Below, one piece after another: positions 10,546-20,340 of a DNA stretch of 34,585 bases. Made by a program: the position numbers and the translations under genes. The notes beneath the pieces are model-generated. The model was not told where the DNA came from. It saw nothing but the letters and a program-made list of their open reading frames with translations, and made no database searches. Source of the DNA: Nocardioides sp. (lineage in GTDB: Bacteria; Actinomycetota; Actinomycetes; Propionibacteriales; Nocardioidaceae); the NCBI GenBank assembly GCA_025965275.1, contig JAOPXG010000264.1:1-34585 (forward strand), in the 5' to 3' direction. How positions within the stretch are numbered: position 1 is the first letter of the stretch; every line of letters starts with the position of its first letter.

Positions 10546-11559
10546 ATGGGTCGTACCGCAGATGGAAAGTGGTCGGACGAGTGGACTCCGCCCGTCTTCT
10601 CGGTGGACGCCAATGGCAAGGTCATCGGCTACGTCAACGACCGGACCCCGAACAACTGGGGCCGGTGGGGTGACCTCGACGAGAAGGGCACCGCGAACCT
10701 GCTGACACCCGAGCGGGTGGCGGCGGCGGCGAAGCTGATCGAGACCGGCAAAGTCGTCAGCTGCGCCATCCCGCTCGACAGCAGCGGTCCGGTACACCCG
10801 ACCCGCACCGGCGTCGTGCACCTCTACGGCTACACGGGCTCCGACTTCGTCGCCGGCACCAAGGCCGGCCAGGACTACCCGAACTTCCAGGGCACCGACG
10901 ACTACATCTTCATGCCGCTCCAGGGCAGCACGCAGTGGGACGGCCTGTCGCACTTCTTCTACAAGGACACCATGTTCAACGGCTTCTGGATCGGCAACGT
11001 CGAGTCCTACGCCGGTGCCCGCCGAGGCTCGATCCACCAGATGAAGGACACCCTGGTCGGTCGCGGTGTGCTGCTCGACCTCCCGCGGTTCAAGGGAGTC
11101 GACCGCCTGCAGCCGAAGTACGGCATCACGCCCGACGACCTCGACGAGTGCGCGAAGGCGCAGGGCGTCGAGATCGGTGAGGGCGACATGCTGGTCATCC
11201 GGACCGGTCACGTGCCCTGGTACTACCAGCTCGAGGACAAGATGGAGTACTGGAAGGTCGGCGCCCCGGGCATCACCCGCGCGGTCGTGGACTGGCTGGC
11301 GGACAAGGACGTGGCATCCCTGGCGATGGACAACATCGCGGTCGAGGTCGAGCCCCACGAGGAGCCCTTCGAGCACGTCTACCCGCTGCACGCGCGGCTG
11401 ATCCGTGACCTCGGCCTCACCCTCGGCGAGGTGTGGTGGCTGGAGGACCTGGCCGACACCTGCGCCGAGCTGAACCGCTACGAGTTCTTCCTGTCGGCCC
11501 CGCCCCTGAACGTGACCAACGCGTCGGGCTCCCCGGCGAACCCGGTCGCGGTCTTCTGA
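10546..11559 (+). CDS. Cyclase-family protein (kynurenine formamidase-like metal-dependent hydrolase)
   Basis: RBS AGGAGG; NNWGRWGDLDEKGTANLLTPERV and GSTQWDGLSHFFYKDTMFNG, characteristic of long cyclase-family proteins. Confidence 0.87.
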   Translation: MGRTADGKWSDEWTPPVFSVDANGKVIGYVNDRTPNNWGRWGDLDEKGTANLLTPERVAAAAKLIETGKVVSCAIPLDSSGPVHPTRTGVVHLYGYTGSDFVAGTKAGQDYPNFQGTDDYIFMPLQGSTQWDGLSHFFYKDTMFNGFWIGNVESYAGARRGSIHQMKDTLVGRGVLLDLPRFKGVDRLQPKYGITPDDLDECAKAQGVEIGEGDMLVIRTGHVPWYYQLEDKMEYWKVGAPGITRAVVDWLADKDVASLAMDNIAVEVEPHEEPFEHVYPLHARLIRDLGLTLGEVWWLEDLADTCAELNRYEFFLSAPPLNVTNASGSPANPVAVF

Positions 11560-11561
11560 GC

Positions 11562-11594
11562 CGGTGCCGGCCGGCCCCCCGCCGGCCGGCGCCG
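11562..11594. terminator. Strong GC-rich hairpin between cyclase and acyl-CoA ligase genes
   Basis: CGGTGCCGGCCGGC-CCCCC-GCCGGCCGGCGCCG: 14-bp stem with one possible G-U pair and 5-nt loop; no U-tract. Confidence 0.45.
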
Positions 11595-11624
11595 TTCCAC
11601 CCAGCACGTCTCCACGAGGTAGGT

Positions 11625-13208
11625 ATGGACACCACACTGCAGGATCGCGAGCTCTCCCGGAGCCGACGGCTCGTCCTGGGCGAGATCCTGGCCCGCAACG
11701 CGCGCCGCGAGCCCGACCGCACCGCGCTGGTCTTCGGCGAGGACGCCCTGACCTTCGCCGAGCTCGACACCCGGGCCAACCGGCTCGCCAACGCCCTCTC
11801 GGGCAGGGGCGTGGGTCGCGGCGACCAGGTCGCCGTGCTGATGTACAACAGCCTCGAGGTCATCGAGTCGTTCTTCGCCTGCCAGAAGCTCGGCGCCTGC
11901 CCTGTGCCGGTCAACTTCCGGCTGGCGCCGAGCGAGCTCGCCTACATCCTCGAGGACTCCGAGTCGGTGGCGGTGCTCACCGACGGCCAGCTGACCTCGC
12001 TGGCCCTCGAGGCGACCGCCGGCCTCGACGCCGTACGCCTCGTCGTGACGACCGGCGAGGTCGTACCCGGCTCGGAGTCCTACGAGGAGCTCCTGGCGAG
12101 CGGCACCGCCGACGCGCCCGACGTCGACGTCCACGAGGACGACCTCGCGTTCCTCATGTACACGTCCGGCACGACCGGACGGCCCAAGGGCGCGATGCTC
12201 ACCCACCAGAACCTGGTCGCCAACACGATCAACTGGTCGATCGAGATGGAGGCCCGGCCGGGCGACGTCTGGCTCTCCGGGCTGCCGCTCTTCCACATCG
12301 GCGGCGTCAACGGCGTGCTCCCGTTCATCTACGTCGCCGGCACCTGCATCATCACGCCGTCGACCAACTTCGACCCGCTCGAGTCGCTGAGGCTGCTCGA
12401 GAAGCACCGCGCCACGATGTGCTACTTCGTGCCGACGCAGTGGCAGCAGATCTGCTCGCTGCCGGAGGCGGCCGAGGTCGACACGTCGGTGCTCCGACGG
12501 GCGCTGTGGGGAGCCTCGCAGGCTCCGCCGAGCACGCTCGAGCTGCTGGTGAAGACCTTCCCGTCGGTCGGCATCGTGAACGCCTTCGGACAGACCGAGA
12601 TGTCGTCCAACACGTGCTTCCTCAAGGCCGACGACGCGGTCCGCAAGATGGGCTCGGTCGGACTCCCCGCCGTCAACGTCGAGGTGCGGATCGTCGACGA
12701 CGAGGGCAACGACGTGGCCGTCGGCGAGGTGGGGGAGATCGTCTACCGCGGGCCGACGGTGATGAAGGGCTACTACAAGAAGGAGGAGGCGACTGCCGAC
12801 GCCTTCCGGGGTGGCTGGTTCCACAGCGGCGACCTGGTCCGCCAGGACGACGAGGGCTTCATCTACGTCGTCGACCGCGTCAAGGACATGATCATCAGCG
12901 GCGGCGAGAACATCTACCCCGCCGAGGTCGAGCGCGCGGTCGAGCGGCACCCCGCGATCCGCGAGGTCGCGGTCATCGGCGTGCCGCATCCGCGCTGGGT
13001 CGAGACTCCGGTCGCGGTGGTGGTCGCGGACGGCCCGCAGCACCCTGACCAGGCCGCGGTCCTCGAGTTCATCAAGTCCGACCTGGCGTCCTACAAGAAG
13101 CCCTCCGCCGTCGTGTACGTCGACGAGCTCCCGCGCAACGCCTCCGGCAAGGTCCTCAAGCGCACCCTGCGCGACAGCTACGAGCACCTCTTCGAGGAGC
13201 GCGCGTGA
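11625..13208 (+). CDS. AMP-dependent acyl-CoA synthetase/ligase 1
   Basis: LMYTSGTTGRPKGAMLTHQN P-loop; NAFGQTEMSS; C-terminal LPRNASGKVLKRTLR catalytic lysine motif. Confidence 0.95.
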   Translation: MDTTLQDRELSRSRRLVLGEILARNARREPDRTALVFGEDALTFAELDTRANRLANALSGRGVGRGDQVAVLMYNSLEVIESFFACQKLGACPVPVNFRLAPSELAYILEDSESVAVLTDGQLTSLALEATAGLDAVRLVVTTGEVVPGSESYEELLASGTADAPDVDVHEDDLAFLMYTSGTTGRPKGAMLTHQNLVANTINWSIEMEARPGDVWLSGLPLFHIGGVNGVLPFIYVAGTCIITPSTNFDPLESLRLLEKHRATMCYFVPTQWQQICSLPEAAEVDTSVLRRALWGASQAPPSTLELLVKTFPSVGIVNAFGQTEMSSNTCFLKADDAVRKMGSVGLPAVNVEVRIVDDEGNDVAVGEVGEIVYRGPTVMKGYYKKEEATADAFRGGWFHSGDLVRQDDEGFIYVVDRVKDMIISGGENIYPAEVERAVERHPAIREVAVIGVPHPRWVETPVAVVVADGPQHPDQAAVLEFIKSDLASYKKPSAVVYVDELPRNASGKVLKRTLRDSYEHLFEERA

Positions 13209-14773
13209 GCGGCACCGTCGCCACCCGCGTCGACGAGCGGGGGGTGCGCTCGTACGACGTCCCGCTGCCCGCCGACCTGGTCGCGGGGCTGCGGGAGACG
13301 GTGGCGAGCCGAGGCTCGCACCCGGCCTACGTCACCGCGACCGGGCAGGTCACCTGGAACGAGGTCGCGAGCGAGGTCGACGCGCTCGCCCGCCGGCTGG
13401 CCGGAGACGGTGTGTCGGCCGGCGACCGGGTCGCCGTGCTCGCGGGCAACGGGCTGTCGTTCACGACCGCGGTGTTCGCGGCGTGGCGGGTCGGGGCCAT
13501 CGCGGTCCCGCTGAACTTCCGGCTGACCGCCGCCGACCTGGGGTCGCTGATCGCCGACAGCGGTTCCCGCCTGCTGCTGGTCGGCCCCGGCATGGGCGAG
13601 CTGGCGGTCGCGGCGGTGGCCGGCCAGGTCGACGGCCCCGTCGTGGCGCACGCGGACGGTGACGGACGGTTCCTGCTCGGTGTGCCGGACGGCGACGTGC
13701 CGGACCACACGCCGGGCGCCGACGCGCCCGCCGCGATCATGTACACGTCCGGCACGACCGGACGCCCGAAGGGCGTGGTCATCAGCCACGGCAACGCCCT
13801 GCAGAACAGCGTCACCTGCACCGCCGTGATCGGCCGTCGAGCAGACGACGTCGAGCTGGTGATGGTCCCGCAGTTCAACATCACGGGCCTCTGCTCGCAG
13901 ACGGTGCCGGCGATGCTCCTGGGCATGACCGCCGTCCTCCTGGACGGCTTCGACGCCGCCCGGGCCCTGGACGCGATCGGCGCGCACGGCGTGACGTCCA
14001 CCGTGGGGGCGCCGACCATGTGGTGGCGTCTCCTGGAGCAGGCCGAGCTGCACGACCGGTCCGAGCTGAAGGGCTTGCGCCTCGCCCTCTTCGGCGGTGC
14101 GCCGATGCCGACCGCGCTGGTCGAGCGGATGCGCGCGGCGATGCCCGAGGCGTCGTTCGGCAACGGCTACGGGATGACCGAGACCTGCTCGATGATCATG
14201 TACGTCGGCGGCGACGACGCGGTCTCCAAGCCGCACACCGTCGGCCGCCCGCTGCCGCTGACCGAGCTCCGGCTCGTGTCGCCCGACACTGGCGCTGACG
14301 CCGGCCCCGGCGAGATCGGCGAGATCGTCGTGCGCGGCGGCCAGGTCGCCGTGGGCTACTGGACCTCCGACGGCATCGTGCCGTTGACGGATGAGAACGG
14401 CTGGATCGCCACCGGCGACGCGGCCGAGATCGAGGACGGCTTCGTGGTCCTGCGGGACCGCCTGAAGGACGTCATCAAGCGTGGTGGGGAATCGGTCTTC
14501 AGTTTCGAGGTCGAGAACTGCCTCCACCAACACTCGGGGATCCTGGACGCCGCTGTCGTGGGCGTCCCGGACGAGCAGTACGGCGAACGCGTAGTGGCCT
14601 ACGTGGTCGCGAAACCGGGGCACGACCTCACATCCGACGAGGTCCGCGCCTTCTGTCGAGAACATCTCGCCCACTTCAAGGTTCCGAGTGTGGTCGAGGT
14701 GCGGGAAGAGCTACCGCGAAATCCCGGCGGCAAGGTGGTCAAGTCCCTGCTGCGCAGCGACTCCGACGCCTGA
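13205..14773 (+). CDS. AMP-dependent acyl-CoA synthetase/ligase 2
   Basis: GTGA overlap with ligase 1; IMYTSGTTGRPKGVVISHGN; NGYGMTETC; LPRNPGGKVVKSLL. Confidence 0.95.
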   Translation: MSGTVATRVDERGVRSYDVPLPADLVAGLRETVASRGSHPAYVTATGQVTWNEVASEVDALARRLAGDGVSAGDRVAVLAGNGLSFTTAVFAAWRVGAIAVPLNFRLTAADLGSLIADSGSRLLLVGPGMGELAVAAVAGQVDGPVVAHADGDGRFLLGVPDGDVPDHTPGADAPAAIMYTSGTTGRPKGVVISHGNALQNSVTCTAVIGRRADDVELVMVPQFNITGLCSQTVPAMLLGMTAVLLDGFDAARALDAIGAHGVTSTVGAPTMWWRLLEQAELHDRSELKGLRLALFGGAPMPTALVERMRAAMPEASFGNGYGMTETCSMIMYVGGDDAVSKPHTVGRPLPLTELRLVSPDTGADAGPGEIGEIVVRGGQVAVGYWTSDGIVPLTDENGWIATGDAAEIEDGFVVLRDRLKDVIKRGGESVFSFEVENCLHQHSGILDAAVVGVPDEQYGERVVAYVVAKPGHDLTSDEVRAFCREHLAHFKVPSVVEVREELPRNPGGKVVKSLLRSDSDA

Positions 14774-14826
14774 CTTCACCTCTCCAACCCCTCTTTTTCG
14801 ATCCCATGCTTTTGAAGGAGCACGGA

Positions 14827-15876
14827 ATGAAGCGCAACATCCGCGTGATGGCAGCCGGTCTGGTGGCGGTCCTCGCACTCGCCGGCTGCTCGATGAGCAG
14901 CGACGACTCCAAGGACAGCAGCTCGAGCAGCACCAGCAGCAGTTCCGCGAGCGCTGACTCGGGCACCGCCAAGGACACCAGCAACCTGAAGGTCGGTCTG
15001 GTCGCCGTCAACCTCAACTCCCCGAGCATCGCCGCCATCAAGGACGCGTTCGTGAAGTCCGCGGAGGCCAAGGGCTGGAGCGTGGACGTCTTCGACGGCC
15101 AGGGTGACCAGAACGCCACGAACAACGCCGCCGACGACTTCATCAGCCGCGGCTACGACGTGATCGTCAACAACTCCTCGCCCAACGAGCAGATGACGGG
15201 CGTGATGGAGAAGGCGCACGCGGCCGGGATCCCGTTCGTCTCCATCTACGGCGGGTACGTCGACGGTGTCGACGCCGAGATCGGCACCAACGAGTTCGTG
15301 AACGCGTCCCTGATCACCCAGGAGATGGTGAACCGCCTCGGCGGCAAGGGCCGGGTCCTCAAGCTGAACTGGACCGTGCTGCAGGCGCTGCGTGACCGCG
15401 ACGCCGGTTTCCACGCGGTCATGTCGGAGAACCCCGGCATCGACGTCGTCAAGGAGATCGAGGTCAAGGTCCCCGGCCAGGTCGACGACTCCTACAACCA
15501 GATCACCAACGTGCTCCAGTCGGACAAGGACATCGACGCGATCTGGATCGGTTGGGACGAGCTCGCTCCGTCGGCCGTCCGCGCCATCCAGGAGGCCGGC
15601 CTCGCCGACAAGACCTTCGTGATGGGCTTCGACGGCAACTCGTTCGCCTGGGACCTGATCCGGGACGGTTCGCCGTACGTCATGGAGCCGGCCAACCCGT
15701 TCCCGCCGATGGGTGAGAAGGCCGTCCAGGCCGTCGAGACCCTCGCCGGTGGCGGCACGCTCCCGAGCAAGGTCATCTACATGAAGCCTTGCCTGATGAC
15801 GATCGACACGGTTCCCGCCAAGGGCGAGCAGCCCGACTGGGACACCTGCGCGTTCTTCCCGGGCGAGATCAGCTGA
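14827..15876 (+). CDS. Periplasmic-binding-protein type I (sugar-type/CUT2) ABC transporter substrate-binding lipoprotein
   Basis: Signal peptide with lipobox LAGC; Ser-rich linker; NLKVGLVAVNLNSPSIAAIKDAFVKSAEAKGW; DAIWIGWDELAPSAVRAIQEAG. Confidence 0.92.
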   Translation: MKRNIRVMAAGLVAVLALAGCSMSSDDSKDSSSSSTSSSSASADSGTAKDTSNLKVGLVAVNLNSPSIAAIKDAFVKSAEAKGWSVDVFDGQGDQNATNNAADDFISRGYDVIVNNSSPNEQMTGVMEKAHAAGIPFVSIYGGYVDGVDAEIGTNEFVNASLITQEMVNRLGGKGRVLKLNWTVLQALRDRDAGFHAVMSENPGIDVVKEIEVKVPGQVDDSYNQITNVLQSDKDIDAIWIGWDELAPSAVRAIQEAGLADKTFVMGFDGNSFAWDLIRDGSPYVMEPANPFPPMGEKAVQAVETLAGGGTLPSKVIYMKPCLMTIDTVPAKGEQPDWDTCAFFPGEIS

Positions 15877-15894
15877 CCTGAGGATGACGAGCCA

Positions 15895-17445
15895 GTGACG
15901 AACACGGTCGAGCCGGGGCGGGAGGTCGCCTCCCGCCCCGGCACGCTCCTGCAGGTCAAGGGAGCAGTCAAGGACTATCCGGGCCAGCGGGCCCTGGACC
16001 ACATGGACTTCGACCTCCGGGTCGGCGAGGTGCACGCCCTCCTCGGTGAGAACGGCGCCGGGAAGTCCACGCTGATCAAGGCGGTCTCCGGGGTCATCTC
16101 GCTGACCTCCGGCACCGTCGAGATGGACGGCGTCGAGGTCGACGTGCGCAACCCGCAGCGCGCGCAGGGCCTCGGGGTCTCCGTGGTCCACCAGCACGGC
16201 AACCTGGTCGCCGACCTGTCGGTGACCGAGAACGTGCTCATGGTCGACGGTCTTGGTCGGCGCGCCGGCGTGCTGGTCGACTGGAAGGGTGCGCACCGGC
16301 GGGTGCGCGACCTGCTCGACCGGGTCGGCCTGGGCGGGCTGGATCCGCGCCGCGAGGTCTCCACCCTGGGTGCGCACGAGTCCGCGATGGTGGCTGTCGC
16401 CAAGGCGCTGGCCAGCAACGCCCGGGTGATCATCCTGGACGAGCCGACGACCGCCCTGCAGCCGGCGGAGGTCGACACCCTGTTCGGCCAGATGCGCAGG
16501 CTGGCAGCGGAGGGCATCGGTTTCGTCTTCGTCACGCACCGGCTCGGCGAGGTCTTCAAGGTGTGCGACCGGATCACGGTCATGCGCGACGGCCGCCTGG
16601 TCGGCACCTGGCAGTCCGACGAGCTGGACCACGACTCGCTCGTGGACCAGCTCGTCGGGCCCGAGAAGTCGATCGCACAGGATGCGTTCGTGGGCGGCTC
16701 GACCCCCGGGGACGTCGTTCTCGAGGTACGGGACCTGACCGGCGACGTGCTGCGCGGCCTGAGCTTCGAGGCCCGGTCCGGCGAGGTCGTGGGCGTCGCC
16801 AGCCTCCCCGGCGAGGGTGCGGGAGAGGTCGTCGAGTCGCTCTACGGCATGTGCCGCGCCAGCGGTGAGATCGTCATCGAGGGTCGCCGGCGCAGGATCA
16901 GGTCTCCCGAGCAGGCCGTCGCCGCCGGCATCGGCCTGGTGCCCCGGGACCGGCTCGCGCAGGGCCTGGTCGCCGACATGAGCGTCCGGGAGAACGCGAC
17001 CCTCGCGAGCACCCGCTCGTTCGTCTCCGACCCGGTGCTGCGCCTGATGCGCCGCGGTCGGGAACGCATCCGGGTCGGCGAGGTGATGGATCGCCTGAAC
17101 CTCAAGGCGTCGAGCCTCGAGGCGGAGGTGCGCACCCTGTCGGGTGGCAACCAGCAGAAGGTGGTCATCGGCCGCTGGCTGCTCCGGCGGTCGAAGGTCT
17201 ACCTCCTCGACTCGCCCACCGCGGCGGTCGACGTGCACACCAAGGCCGAGATCTACGCCCTGGCCCGGCAGCTCGCGGACGACGGCGCCGCCGTCATCTT
17301 CACCTCGACGGAGCTCGAGGAGTTCGCCCGCGTCTGCGACCGGGTCCTCGTGCTTCACGACGGGATGGTCGCCGGCGAGCTGTCCGGCGACGACAACACC
17401 GTCAACTCGATCATGCGTTTGTCCTTCGGGAGGAAAAGTGACTAG
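15895..17445 (+). CDS. CUT2-type ABC transporter ATP-binding protein (tandem ATPase, RbsA/MglA-like)
   Basis: Walker A GENGAGKST; VIILDEPTTALQPAEV; second domain with signature LSGGNQQKVVIGRWL. Confidence 0.95.
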   Translation: MTNTVEPGREVASRPGTLLQVKGAVKDYPGQRALDHMDFDLRVGEVHALLGENGAGKSTLIKAVSGVISLTSGTVEMDGVEVDVRNPQRAQGLGVSVVHQHGNLVADLSVTENVLMVDGLGRRAGVLVDWKGAHRRVRDLLDRVGLGGLDPRREVSTLGAHESAMVAVAKALASNARVIILDEPTTALQPAEVDTLFGQMRRLAAEGIGFVFVTHRLGEVFKVCDRITVMRDGRLVGTWQSDELDHDSLVDQLVGPEKSIAQDAFVGGSTPGDVVLEVRDLTGDVLRGLSFEARSGEVVGVASLPGEGAGEVVESLYGMCRASGEIVIEGRRRRIRSPEQAVAAGIGLVPRDRLAQGLVADMSVRENATLASTRSFVSDPVLRLMRRGRERIRVGEVMDRLNLKASSLEAEVRTLSGGNQQKVVIGRWLLRRSKVYLLDSPTAAVDVHTKAEIYALARQLADDGAAVIFTSTELEEFARVCDRVLVLHDGMVAGELSGDDNTVNSIMRLSFGRKSD

Positions 17446-18454
17446 CACGGCCTCAGTGTCCGAGCCGCAGGTGGCCGGACCACGCCGACAGACGTCGGCC
17501 AGCGATCGCCTCATCGACGTGGCGAGCCGCTACGGCACCATCGTCAGCCTGGTCGTGTGCGTGCTGATCTTCAGCGCGCTCCGCCCCGACGTCTTCGCCA
17601 CCACCCAGAACTTCCTCAACATCCTCAACCAGGTCTCGATCCTCGGCATCATCGCGCTCGGTCTCACCGTCGCGCTGGTCCAGGGGCTGTTCGACCTCAG
17701 CCTCGCCTCGATGGCGACGCTCGGCGGTTTCATGGTCACGAAGTGGCTCGCCGAGGGCACGATCAGCAGTCCCGTGCTGGCGGTCGTCCTCATGCTGCTG
17801 GTCGCGCTGGTGATCGGCTGCCTCAACGGCATCGTGGTCGCGTACGGCGGGGTGTCGGCGTTCATCGCCACGCTCGCGGTCGGCTCGATCCTCACCGGCG
17901 TGGTGCTCGGCATCTCGAAGTCGGCGACGATCCTGTCGGGCATCCCCGACGGCTTCCTGGTCATGGGTCAGGGGAAGGTCGGCCCGGTCCCGGCGCCGGT
18001 CGTCTTCCTGGCGATCGTCGCGGTGCTGCTCTACGTCTTCTTGGAGCAGACGCAGGTCGGCCGGCACATGTACGCGATCGGCGGCAACGCCGAGACCGCC
18101 CGGCTCTCCGGCATCGCGGTCAAGCGCTACGCCCTGATCGCGCTCGGCATCTCGGCGATGTGCGCCGCGCTCGGCGGCATGATCGTGGCCGCCAACCTCG
18201 GCGTCGGCCGGCCCCAGGGGGTGGGGGACACCTATCTCCTCGACTCGTTCGCGGCCGCCTTCATCGGTGCGTCCACGCTGCGCCCGGGCCGCTTCCACAT
18301 CATCGGCACCGTCATCGGCGTCCTCCTGATCGGCGTGATCAACAACGGCCTGTCCATCATGGGCGTCGAGACGTTCTGGCAGTACGCCGTGCGCGGCATG
18401 ATCCTGCTGCTCGCGGTCTTCGGGGCCAGCTTCCTGGTGGCGAGGCGCCGATGA
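17438..18454 (+). CDS. CUT2-type ABC transporter permease (RbsC-like)
   Basis: GTG start overlapping the ATPase gene; multiple TM segments; GIIALGLTVALVQGLFDLSLASMATLGGF; YAIGGNAETARLSGIAVKRY. Confidence 0.94.
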   Translation: MTSTASVSEPQVAGPRRQTSASDRLIDVASRYGTIVSLVVCVLIFSALRPDVFATTQNFLNILNQVSILGIIALGLTVALVQGLFDLSLASMATLGGFMVTKWLAEGTISSPVLAVVLMLLVALVIGCLNGIVVAYGGVSAFIATLAVGSILTGVVLGISKSATILSGIPDGFLVMGQGKVGPVPAPVVFLAIVAVLLYVFLEQTQVGRHMYAIGGNAETARLSGIAVKRYALIALGISAMCAALGGMIVAANLGVGRPQGVGDTYLLDSFAAAFIGASTLRPGRFHIIGTVIGVLLIGVINNGLSIMGVETFWQYAVRGMILLLAVFGASFLVARRR

Positions 18455-19287
18455 GCGACGAAGGCTCCCCGCGCGTCGTCGTCCTGACCGGCGGCGCCCG
18501 CGCCGGCGGCATGGGCCGGGCGATCGCGGAGTCCTTCCTCCGGCTCGGCGACGTGGTCGTCCTGTCGGACGTCGGCCAGCCGCTGTCCAGCCACCCCGAC
18601 TACGAGGTGGCGCCCCCCGACCACCTGCGCCAGGCCGCGGCCGAGTTGGCCGGGCTCGGCCCGGTGCTGCCGGTCGCCTGCGACGTCACCGACGAGGCCC
18701 AGGTGGTCGCGCTCTTCGACCGTGCGGTCGACGAGCACGGCCGGGTCGACGTCGTCGTCAACTGCGCCGGCCTCGCGATCGGGCTCTCCCCGGTGACCGA
18801 GCTGACGCTGCGCGACTGGCAGGTCAACATCGACGTGATGGCGACCGGCGCCTTCCTGGTGGCGCGGGAGGCCGCCCGCCGGATGGTGCCGCAGGGCTCG
18901 GGCCGGATCATCACCATCGCCTCCCAGGCCGGCAAGACGGGGATGCCGCTGCTGGCGGCGTACTCGGCCGCGAAGTTCGCGGTGATCGGGCTGACGCAGA
19001 GCATGGCCGGCGAGCTCGGCGAGCACGGCGTCACCGTCAACGCGATCTGCCCCGGCACCATCGACACCCCGTTGCTCGCGGTGAAGGGCGGCGTCTACGA
19101 GACCTTCTCGGGCGCCGCGGGCCGCACCGAGGAGGACTACCGGCGCCGGCTGGCCCGGCAGATCCCGGCCCGCCGGTTCGGCACCCCGCAGGACATCGCG
19201 GCGGCCGCGGTCTACCTCGCTTCGGAGGGCGGCTCGTTCGTGACGGGCGAGGCGCTCAACGTCACCGGCGGCCAGGAGATGCACTGA
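18451..19287 (+). CDS. SDR family NAD(P)-dependent oxidoreductase 1
   Basis: ATGA overlap; VVVLTGGARAGGMGRAIAESF; NCAG; YSAAKFAVIGLTQ catalytic YxxxK. Confidence 0.95.
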   Translation: MSDEGSPRVVVLTGGARAGGMGRAIAESFLRLGDVVVLSDVGQPLSSHPDYEVAPPDHLRQAAAELAGLGPVLPVACDVTDEAQVVALFDRAVDEHGRVDVVVNCAGLAIGLSPVTELTLRDWQVNIDVMATGAFLVAREAARRMVPQGSGRIITIASQAGKTGMPLLAAYSAAKFAVIGLTQSMAGELGEHGVTVNAICPGTIDTPLLAVKGGVYETFSGAAGRTEEDYRRRLARQIPARRFGTPQDIAAAAVYLASEGGSFVTGEALNVTGGQEMH

Positions 19288-19288
19288 C

Positions 19289-20284
19289 GTGAAGGGTGTC
19301 GTCTTCCACGGTCCGGGCGTGGTCAGCACCGAGGACCTCGACCTCCCGCCGGTCGGTCCGACCGACGTGGTGCTCGAGGTGGAGGCCTGCGGTGTCTGCG
19401 GGTCCGACCTCGCGTCCTACGCCCACGGCCACTACGTCGAGGCGGGTCAGGTGATGGGCCACGAGATGTCGGCCGTCGTCGTCGACCGCGGTGCAGGGCT
19501 CGCGGGGCTGTCCGTCGGGCAGCGGGTCGCGGTCCGGCCGATGCGGTCGTGCGACGCGTGCGCCTACTGCCGGGCGGGCGACACCCACCTGTGCGGATCG
19601 ACGTACGGCCGCTCGCTCGGGTACGGCGTGCCGGGCGGCTTCGCCCAGCGGCTGCACCTGGCCGACGTCGTGGTCGGGCGTGACGTGGTGCCGGTGCCGG
19701 CCGAGGTCGACCCGTTCGACCTGCTGTGGGCCGAGCCGCTCGCGGTCGCCCTGCACGCGCTCGGCCTCGCCGGTGGCGCCGGGATCTCCCGGCTCCTCGT
19801 CACCGGCGCCGGCGCCGTCGGGCTGTCGGTCACGGCCGCCGCGGTCGCCGAGGGCGTCGCGGTCGACGTGGTCGAGCCCGTCACCGAGCGTCGGGAGGCG
19901 GCCCGCGAACTGGGTGCGGGCGCCTGGGCCCCGGGAGAGCTGCCCGCGGAGCCGACGTACGACGCCCTCGTGGACGCCTCCGGCGTGCCGGCGGCGGTCG
20001 AGGCGGCGCTCCCGTTGCTGTACCCGCCGGCGACGGTGGTGCTCGTCGGCCTCAACGACGCGCCCGTGCCGTGGCCGCTGGGGGCCCACCGGGTCACCGG
20101 GGCCTTCGGCTACCGCGACGCCGACTTCGCGCGCGCCGTCGAGCTGGTCGCCACCGGGCAGGTCTCCCTCGGAGGCCTGGTCACCCACCGATACGCCCTC
20201 GAGGAGGCGGACCGAGCACTCGCAGCACCCCGGCCGGAGGACAACGTCGTCAAGGCCGCGCTCGTCCCGAACCCCCTGTCCTGA
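19289..20284 (+). CDS. Zinc-binding alcohol dehydrogenase (MDR superfamily)
   Basis: ACGVCGSDL and GHEMSAVVV catalytic zinc; CDACAYCRAGDTHLC structural zinc; Rossmann VTGAGAVGLSV. Confidence 0.94.
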   Translation: MKGVVFHGPGVVSTEDLDLPPVGPTDVVLEVEACGVCGSDLASYAHGHYVEAGQVMGHEMSAVVVDRGAGLAGLSVGQRVAVRPMRSCDACAYCRAGDTHLCGSTYGRSLGYGVPGGFAQRLHLADVVVGRDVVPVPAEVDPFDLLWAEPLAVALHALGLAGGAGISRLLVTGAGAVGLSVTAAAVAEGVAVDVVEPVTERREAARELGAGAWAPGELPAEPTYDALVDASGVPAAVEAALPLLYPPATVVLVGLNDAPVPWPLGAHRVTGAFGYRDADFARAVELVATGQVSLGGLVTHRYALEEADRALAAPRPEDNVVKAALVPNPLS

Positions 20285-20340
20285 TCTCGATGGTGCCGAC
20301 GACGCCGTCCGCGCTCGCTTGCACCCCTAGGAGAACCCAC

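Noticed and set aside
12157-13776. Near-identical DNA around the two YTSGTTGRPKG motifs of the tandem ligases
   Set aside because: Short conserved AMP-binding P-loop with shared codon usage; the rest of the two genes is diverged, so no recent duplication is claimed.
14875-14970. Ser-rich low-complexity stretch (DDSKDSSSSSTSSSSASADSG) in the binding protein
   Set aside because: Ordinary flexible linker after the lipobox of actinobacterial lipoproteins; not a distinct element.
16740-16860. Degenerate Walker A in the second ATPase domain (GVASLPGEGAGEVVESLYG)
   Set aside because: Degenerate second-domain P-loops are normal in RbsA/MglA-type tandem ATPases.
14776-17514. 912-aa minus-strand ORF
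   Set aside because: Antisense to the well-supported binding protein and ATPase genes; composition is that of a GC-rich shadow frame.
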